This document shows positions 14,616-18,278 of a stretch of DNA of 18,278 nt, piece by piece. Every line of letters starts with the position of its first letter. Position 1 is the first letter of the stretch. The position numbers were made by a program, and so were the translations under genes. The stretch spans positions 1 through 18,278 of the forward strand of contig DASSPT010000091.1 in the NCBI GenBank assembly GCA_035699465.1. The letters are read 5' to 3'. Under the pieces are notes generated by a model, which did no database searches, had not been told where the DNA came from, and saw only the letters and a list, made by a program, of their open reading frames with translations. This stretch comes from JAICNR01 sp035699465. Lineage in GTDB: Bacteria > Gemmatimonadota > Gemmatimonadetes > JACCXV01 > JAHWKZ01.

Positions 14616-16054
14616 ACCTTCACCTCGCCGGTCATCTCCAGCGAGCCTTCGTAGGCATCGAGGCGGGGGCGCACCTCGCGGGCGAGGAAACTCCTGGCCT
14701 GCTCTGGCGCCCGACCCACGTACGTCTGGGGATCGCGGGCTCGCTTCCACGCCTCGGCCGGGAGCTCGGCGAACCCGGGCTCGGCCGCGAGACGGTCCAG
14801 GAGGTCGCTCCCCTGGCCGCCTTCGATCCGCGCGGCGGCCTCGCGCGCGCGCACGCGGATCCGCTCGTGGAGCTCCTGGCGGTCGCCGCCCGAGCGGGCG
14901 GCATCCATCAGCAGGGTCTCGGTCGCCATGGCCGGCAGCTCGCGCAGGAGGTTCGCCCTCACGGTGGCCTCGTGGACCTCGAGCCCCCGGGCGATCTCGT
15001 GATAGAGGATGAGGAGGGCGTCGACCGTGAGGAACAGCTCCGGCGCGGCGATCCGCCGGCCGGCCGAGTCGTCCAGCGAGCGCTCCAGCCACTGGGCGGC
15101 GGCGGTGTACGCCATGTTGCCCGCCGTCTGGACGGCGAAGCGCGCCAGGGAGCTCATCCGCTCCGCGCGCATCGGGTTCCGCTTGTAGGGCATGGCCGAG
15201 GACCCGACCTGGCTCGCGCCGAACGGCTCCAGTACCTCCCCCAGGTGCTGGAGGAGCCGCATGTCATGGCTGAACTTGCCCGCCGACTGCGCGACTCCGG
15301 CGGCTGTGGCCGCCCAGGCGGCGTCCACCTTCCTCGAGTGGGTCTGCCCCGTGACGGGGAACGCGGCCGGCGCCTGGAGCTTTTCGGTCACGCGCCGCTC
15401 CAGCTCGTCGACCCTGGCGCCGTCTCCGTCGGCCAGCGCGAGGAACGAGGCCTGCGTCCCGGTCGTCCCCTTGACCCCGCGGAGTCGGAATCCGTTCAGG
15501 CGAAACGCGATCTCGTCGAGGTCGAGGAGCAGATCCTGAATCCACAGGCACGCGCGTTTCCCCACGGTCGTCGGCTGGGCCGGCTGGAAGTGGGTCCAGG
15601 CCAGCGTGGGAAGGTCGGCGTGCTTCTCGGCGAAGTCCGCCAGCGCGGCCACGACGCAGAGGCACTTTCGCTCCACCACGCGCATCGCGTCGCGCATGAC
15701 GAGGAGATCGCCGTTGTCGACCACGAAGGCGCTCGTCGCACCGAGATGGAGAATCGGCCCGCCGGCCGGCGCGACCTCGGCGAAGGCGCGCACGTGGGCC
15801 ATCACGTCGTGCCGGAGCTCCCGCTCCAGCTCGGCCGCGCGCGCGAAGTCGATCCGCTCGGCGTTGCCCTTCAGGTCCGAGACCTGCTCGGAGGTCACGC
15901 CGCCGATCGCGAGCTCCTGCTGGGCTTCGGCGAGGGCGATCCATATGCGGCGCCAGGTGCGGACCCGCGTGCGGGCCGAGAACAGGCCGGCCATCTCGTC
16001 ACTCGCGTACCGCTCGAGGAGCGGGCTGGCGTACCGGTCGTGGAGGTCGGTCAC
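14612..16054 (-). CDS. purB: Adenylosuccinate lyase (long clostridial/animal-like type)
   Basis: PurB removes fumarate from SAICAR and from adenylosuccinate, two steps of AMP synthesis. The 480-aa protein belongs to the fumarase/aspartase superfamily. The lyase signature GSSAMPYKRNPMRAER carries the catalytic serine loop. Other markers are HLGATSAFVVDNGDL, THFQPAQPTTVGKR (catalytic His) and GVKGTTGTQASFL. The length and the segments QWLERSLDDSAGRR and GGDRQELHERIR are those of the clostridial and animal enzymes rather than the shorter ~430-aa bacterial form; this comparison is from memory. The start is GTG at 16054, giving VTDLHDRYASPL at the N-terminus. An ATG at 16126 would overlap purE. 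It lies 22 nt after purE. Confidence 0.96.
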   Translation of the reverse strand: MTDLHDRYASPLLERYASDEMAGLFSARTRVRTWRRIWIALAEAQQELAIGGVTSEQVSDLKGNAERIDFARAAELERELRHDVMAHVRAFAEVAPAGGPILHLGATSAFVVDNGDLLVMRDAMRVVERKCLCVVAALADFAEKHADLPTLAWTHFQPAQPTTVGKRACLWIQDLLLDLDEIAFRLNGFRLRGVKGTTGTQASFLALADGDGARVDELERRVTEKLQAPAAFPVTGQTHSRKVDAAWAATAAGVAQSAGKFSHDMRLLQHLGEVLEPFGASQVGSSAMPYKRNPMRAERMSSLARFAVQTAGNMAYTAAAQWLERSLDDSAGRRIAAPELFLTVDALLILYHEIARGLEVHEATVRANLLRELPAMATETLLMDAARSGGDRQELHERIRVRAREAAARIEGGQGSDLLDRLAAEPGFAELPAEAWKRARDPQTYVGRAPEQARSFLAREVRPRLDAYEGSLEMTGEVKV

Positions 16055-16076
16055 CGGGAGTGCGCCGCTCCGGGGA

Positions 16077-16505
16077 TCAGGGCGCCGCGGCGCGGCCCAG
16101 GATCCTGAGCGCGAGGTGCGCGGCATTCGCCCCCGCGTCGATCCCCACCGTCGCCACCGGCACGCCCGGCGGCATCTGGGCGATCGCGAGGAGCGCGTCC
16201 ACCCCCCGAAGGGCGCCGGCCGCCACCGGCAGGCCGATGACGGGAAGGCGGGAATGGGCGGCCACGACCCCGGGGAGGGCCGCCGCCAGCCCTGCGGCGG
16301 CGATGACGACGCGGAACCCGCGGCCCTCCGCCCCCTTGGCCAGCTCCGCCACCCGATCGGGTGTCCGGTGCGCGGATGCGATCTCGAACTCGTACTCCAC
16401 CCCCGCGTCGCGGAGCACCTTCTCCGCCTTCTCCACGACGGGACGATCCGACTCCGATCCCGCGACGATCAGCACCTCGGGCCCCGCACCTCGCGACACG
16501 CTCAT
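16077..16505 (-). CDS. purE: N5-carboxyaminoimidazole ribonucleotide mutase / AIR carboxylase catalytic subunit
   Basis: PurE makes CAIR in purine synthesis, by N5-CAIR mutation (class I) or direct AIR carboxylation (class II). The 142-aa product shows VLIVAGSESD near the N-terminus, the SAHRTP motif with H46, LPVIGLPV and QMPPGVPVATVGI in family order. The usual 'AAHLPG' motif reads AAALPG here, so the histidine matching E. coli H75 is alanine (A76). The start is ATG at 16505, because GGGAG stands 5 nt before it. The in-frame ATG at 16517 lies upstream of that site. It sits directly before purB. No purK is in the window. Confidence 0.93.
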   Translation of the reverse strand: MSVSRGAGPEVLIVAGSESDRPVVEKAEKVLRDAGVEYEFEIASAHRTPDRVAELAKGAEGRGFRVVIAAAGLAAALPGVVAAHSRLPVIGLPVAAGALRGVDALLAIAQMPPGVPVATVGIDAGANAAHLALRILGRAAAP

Positions 16506-16578
16506 GGGATCTCCCATTGCAGTTCTTTCATCTCCGAACCTGACTTCCGAGGGCGCTCAGAATGGCTCGATATCCCTC

Positions 16579-17490
16579 TCAGATCCAGTTGTGGAAGTCG
16601 TCGTCGATGAGGTTTCTCTTCTTGTAGCGGAGCATCGAATCCTGGCACGAGCAGGCCCAGGCCGCAGTAGGAAGGAGCTCCAGCAGGTTCCAGACGATCT
16701 CCGGCATGAGCTGAAGCGTCTCGTCGATCCGCGCCTGCCGCTCCTCCTCCGATCCCGGACGCATGGACGCATCGGCGTCCTCCCCGACCCCTTCGGCCCA
16801 GGCGGTGACGTAGGCGATCGGATGGTAGCACATCTCGAGCTCGCGAGCGAGAAACGCCTCCGGAGCGAGCGTCATGCCGACGAGATCGCCCCCCATCGTG
16901 CGCAGCGCACGGGCTTCGGCGCGGGTCTCCAGGCGCGGACCCTCGCTCACGACATACACTCCGTCGCGCACGTGCCTGAGGGCCATCTCGCTCAGCACCT
17001 GCTCCAGGGCCGAGCGCAGCGTCGGGCAGAAGGTCGGGCTCTGGCGGAGGATGCCGATCCCCTTGTTCTCGAAGAACGTCGTCGCGCGATGACGAGTCAT
17101 GTCGATGAGGTCGTCGGGCAGGACGAGGTCTCCCACCCGGAAGCCCGACGTCAGCGAGCCGGGGCCCGTCCAGGCGACGAGACGCTCGACGCCGAGCTCC
17201 TTCAACGCCCAGATGTTGGCCCGATAGTTGACGAACGAGGCGGTAACCCGGTACTCGCGCTCACCGTGACGCGGCACCAGGAAGAAACGCCGTTCGCCGT
17301 GCTCCATGAACAGGATCGGGGTCGAACACCCGAAGGGCGTCTCCTTGACCAGCACGTCCGAGATGGTGCCCAATCGCTCGCGCGCGAGTCGATACATCTT
17401 TCCGCCCCCGATGAAGGCCACGGTCGAGAAGCGGTCGTCATAGGTTCCGGAGAGAACTCGAGGCAGGATCTCGGGCCTGGACTCGCCCAT
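16579..17490 (-). CDS. MTAP/PNP-family nucleoside phosphorylase, diverged
   Basis: The 303-aa protein has the MTAP/PNP (phosphorylase family 2) framework: FIGGGKMY near residue 27, TPFGCSTPI, VPRHGEREY, VNYRANIWALKELGV, TGPGSL, EGPRLETRAE and VGMTLAPEAFLARELEM. Known members split methylthioadenosine, inosine or guanosine with phosphate. Key positions differ from human MTAP, however. GGTG becomes GGGK, the RHG-x-x-H histidine becomes Glu, and the adenine-binding TDYD becomes TAWA. A tail of about 25 residues adds a CSC motif (C280, C282) and ends in DDDFHNWI. So the substrate cannot be assumed to be MTA. ATG at 17490 is 32 nt after rnc, without a clear ribosome site. Confidence 0.8.
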   Translation of the reverse strand: MGESRPEILPRVLSGTYDDRFSTVAFIGGGKMYRLARERLGTISDVLVKETPFGCSTPILFMEHGERRFFLVPRHGEREYRVTASFVNYRANIWALKELGVERLVAWTGPGSLTSGFRVGDLVLPDDLIDMTRHRATTFFENKGIGILRQSPTFCPTLRSALEQVLSEMALRHVRDGVYVVSEGPRLETRAEARALRTMGGDLVGMTLAPEAFLARELEMCYHPIAYVTAWAEGVGEDADASMRPGSEEERQARIDETLQLMPEIVWNLLELLPTAAWACSCQDSMLRYKKRNLIDDDFHNWI

Positions 17491-17522
17491 CTGGTATCAG
17501 CGGTCAGAGGAGTGGCGGGGCT

Positions 17523-18278
17523 CTATCGCCGGGAAGACGCCGTACGGACCTTGTCCAGACGATCCAGCGCGTCGAGCGCCGCTTCCTTCTCGGCCTCCTT
17601 CTTGGTGCGTCCCCATCCCGTTCCCAGAGGCTCGCCCTCGAGCCACACCTGGCAGCGGAAGTTGATGTCCTCGCGGCTCTTGTCGGGGGCCGACGTCGCG
17701 CGGGTGGTGCGGTAGGTCAGCTGACCCCTTCCGAGCTCGTGAATCGTCTCCTGCAAGCGGTTCTTCGCGGTGTGGAACCCCTCTTCGTGTCCCACGTCCA
17801 GAGAGAGGATGTGCCGCTCTATGAACGAGCGGGCCACCTCGAACCCGCCGTCTATGTACAACGCGCCGATGACCGCCTCGAGCGCGTCGGCGGCGATCTT
17901 CTGACGTCCGCCGCCAGCCAGTAGGTTCTGGTCATCCCCGGTCTGTATACAGTCGGGCAGGCCGAGCTCCTCGGACGCGTTGGCTAGAAACCGTCGCGAG
18001 ATGATGTGCGCGCGCTGCTGGGACAGAACCCCCTCCTGCGCGTCGGGGTGCAGGTTGAACAGCCATTCGCTGACGGCCAGGTTCAGGACCGAGTCGCCCA
18101 GAAACTCGAGCCGCTCGTAGGATTCTCCCCGACTGTCGGATTGATCCAGATACGACGGATGAGTGGAGGCGCGGGTGAGGATCCCGGGAATCGTGAAGTG
18201 ATGGCCGAGCATTCGCTCCAGCTGCTGCAGCCGTTCCTCCTTCAGCTGGGCGGCTGAGTCGGATTTCCTTCGACGGAA
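17523..18278 (-). CDS. rnc: Ribonuclease III (5' end outside window)
   Basis: RNase III cuts double-stranded RNA, including rRNA precursors and structured mRNA. The 251 residues seen include the full catalytic domain, with the signature ERLEFLGDSVL and the acidic residues E58, D62, D131 and E134 (numbered from the window edge; the last two lie in ADALEAVIGALY). A C-terminal double-stranded-RNA-binding domain covers about 170-240 (NRLQETIHELG... to KKEAEKEAALDAL). The frame stays open to the right edge. No ATG, GTG or TTG lies between the edge and the ATG at 18212. The usual N-terminal helix KEERLQQLERML is encoded upstream of that ATG, so the true start lies beyond the window. Confidence 0.97.
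   Translation of the reverse strand, partial: FRRRKSDSAAQLKEERLQQLERMLGHHFTIPGILTRASTHPSYLDQSDSRGESYERLEFLGDSVLNLAVSEWLFNLHPDAQEGVLSQQRAHIISRRFLANASEELGLPDCIQTGDDQNLLAGGGRQKIAADALEAVIGALYIDGGFEVARSFIERHILSLDVGHEEGFHTAKNRLQETIHELGRGQLTYRTTRATSAPDKSREDINFRCQVWLEGEPLGTGWGRTKKEAEKEAALDALDRLDKVRTASSRR

Noticed and set aside
1..18278. CRISPR array, prophage, transposon or defence island
   Set aside because: No regularly spaced direct repeats, transposase, integrase, nuclease/helicase defence gene or target-site duplication is visible.

Overview
The window is GC-rich bacterial chromosome (about 70% GC by eye) with nearly complete coding density. Every gene but one lies on the minus strand, so the genes read from the right end to the left. 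Start codons are mixed (ATG, GTG, TTG and apparently one CTG), and neighbouring genes repeatedly overlap in NTGA form. The content is mostly bacterial housekeeping plus one catabolic/RNA-repair cluster. I see no transposase, integrase, phage gene, CRISPR array or plasmid function. Phylum cannot be fixed from the sequence; an uncultured, high-GC, Gram-negative-type lineage is a reasonable guess.

Right block (18278 to 13392, minus): RNase III (rnc, 5' end outside the window), a diverged MTAP/PNP-family phosphorylase, purE, purB of the long clostridial/animal type, a tsaC/Sua5 gene that appears to start with CTG, and a YwlE-like low-molecular-weight phosphatase. The spacing is tight and suggests one transcript covering RNA processing, purine synthesis and tRNA t6A modification. 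A separate TPR lipoprotein-like or periplasmic gene follows, with its own sigma70-type promoter and two tandem terminator hairpins.

Middle block (12584 to 8049, minus): comF, then gap, pgk and tpiA, which form a glycolytic operon with 4-nt overlaps. These are followed by secG and a tRNA-Leu(GAG) gene. Between secG and the tRNA lies a 122-bp imperfect palindrome that ends 2 nt from the tRNA. A perfect 11-bp hairpin at 8004-8029 serves as a bidirectional terminator.

Left block: a 42-aa DUF5670/Lmo0937-type membrane protein is the only plus-strand gene. It diverges from a minus-strand run of YtxH-like protein, an unknown 80-aa protein, hyuA, hyuB, a small Fis-type regulator with a partial receiver-like domain, archease, the RNA ligase rtcB, a class II aldolase and the start of a DegV-family gene that leaves the window. 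The overlaps and short gaps argue for one long transcript in which a hydantoinase/oxoprolinase pair sits beside an RtcB-archease RNA-repair module.

Nothing here is clearly a new defence or mobile system. The points most worth a second look are the palindrome beside the tRNA, the regulator in the rtcB cluster, the active-site changes in the MTAP-like enzyme and PurE, and the CTG start of tsaC.
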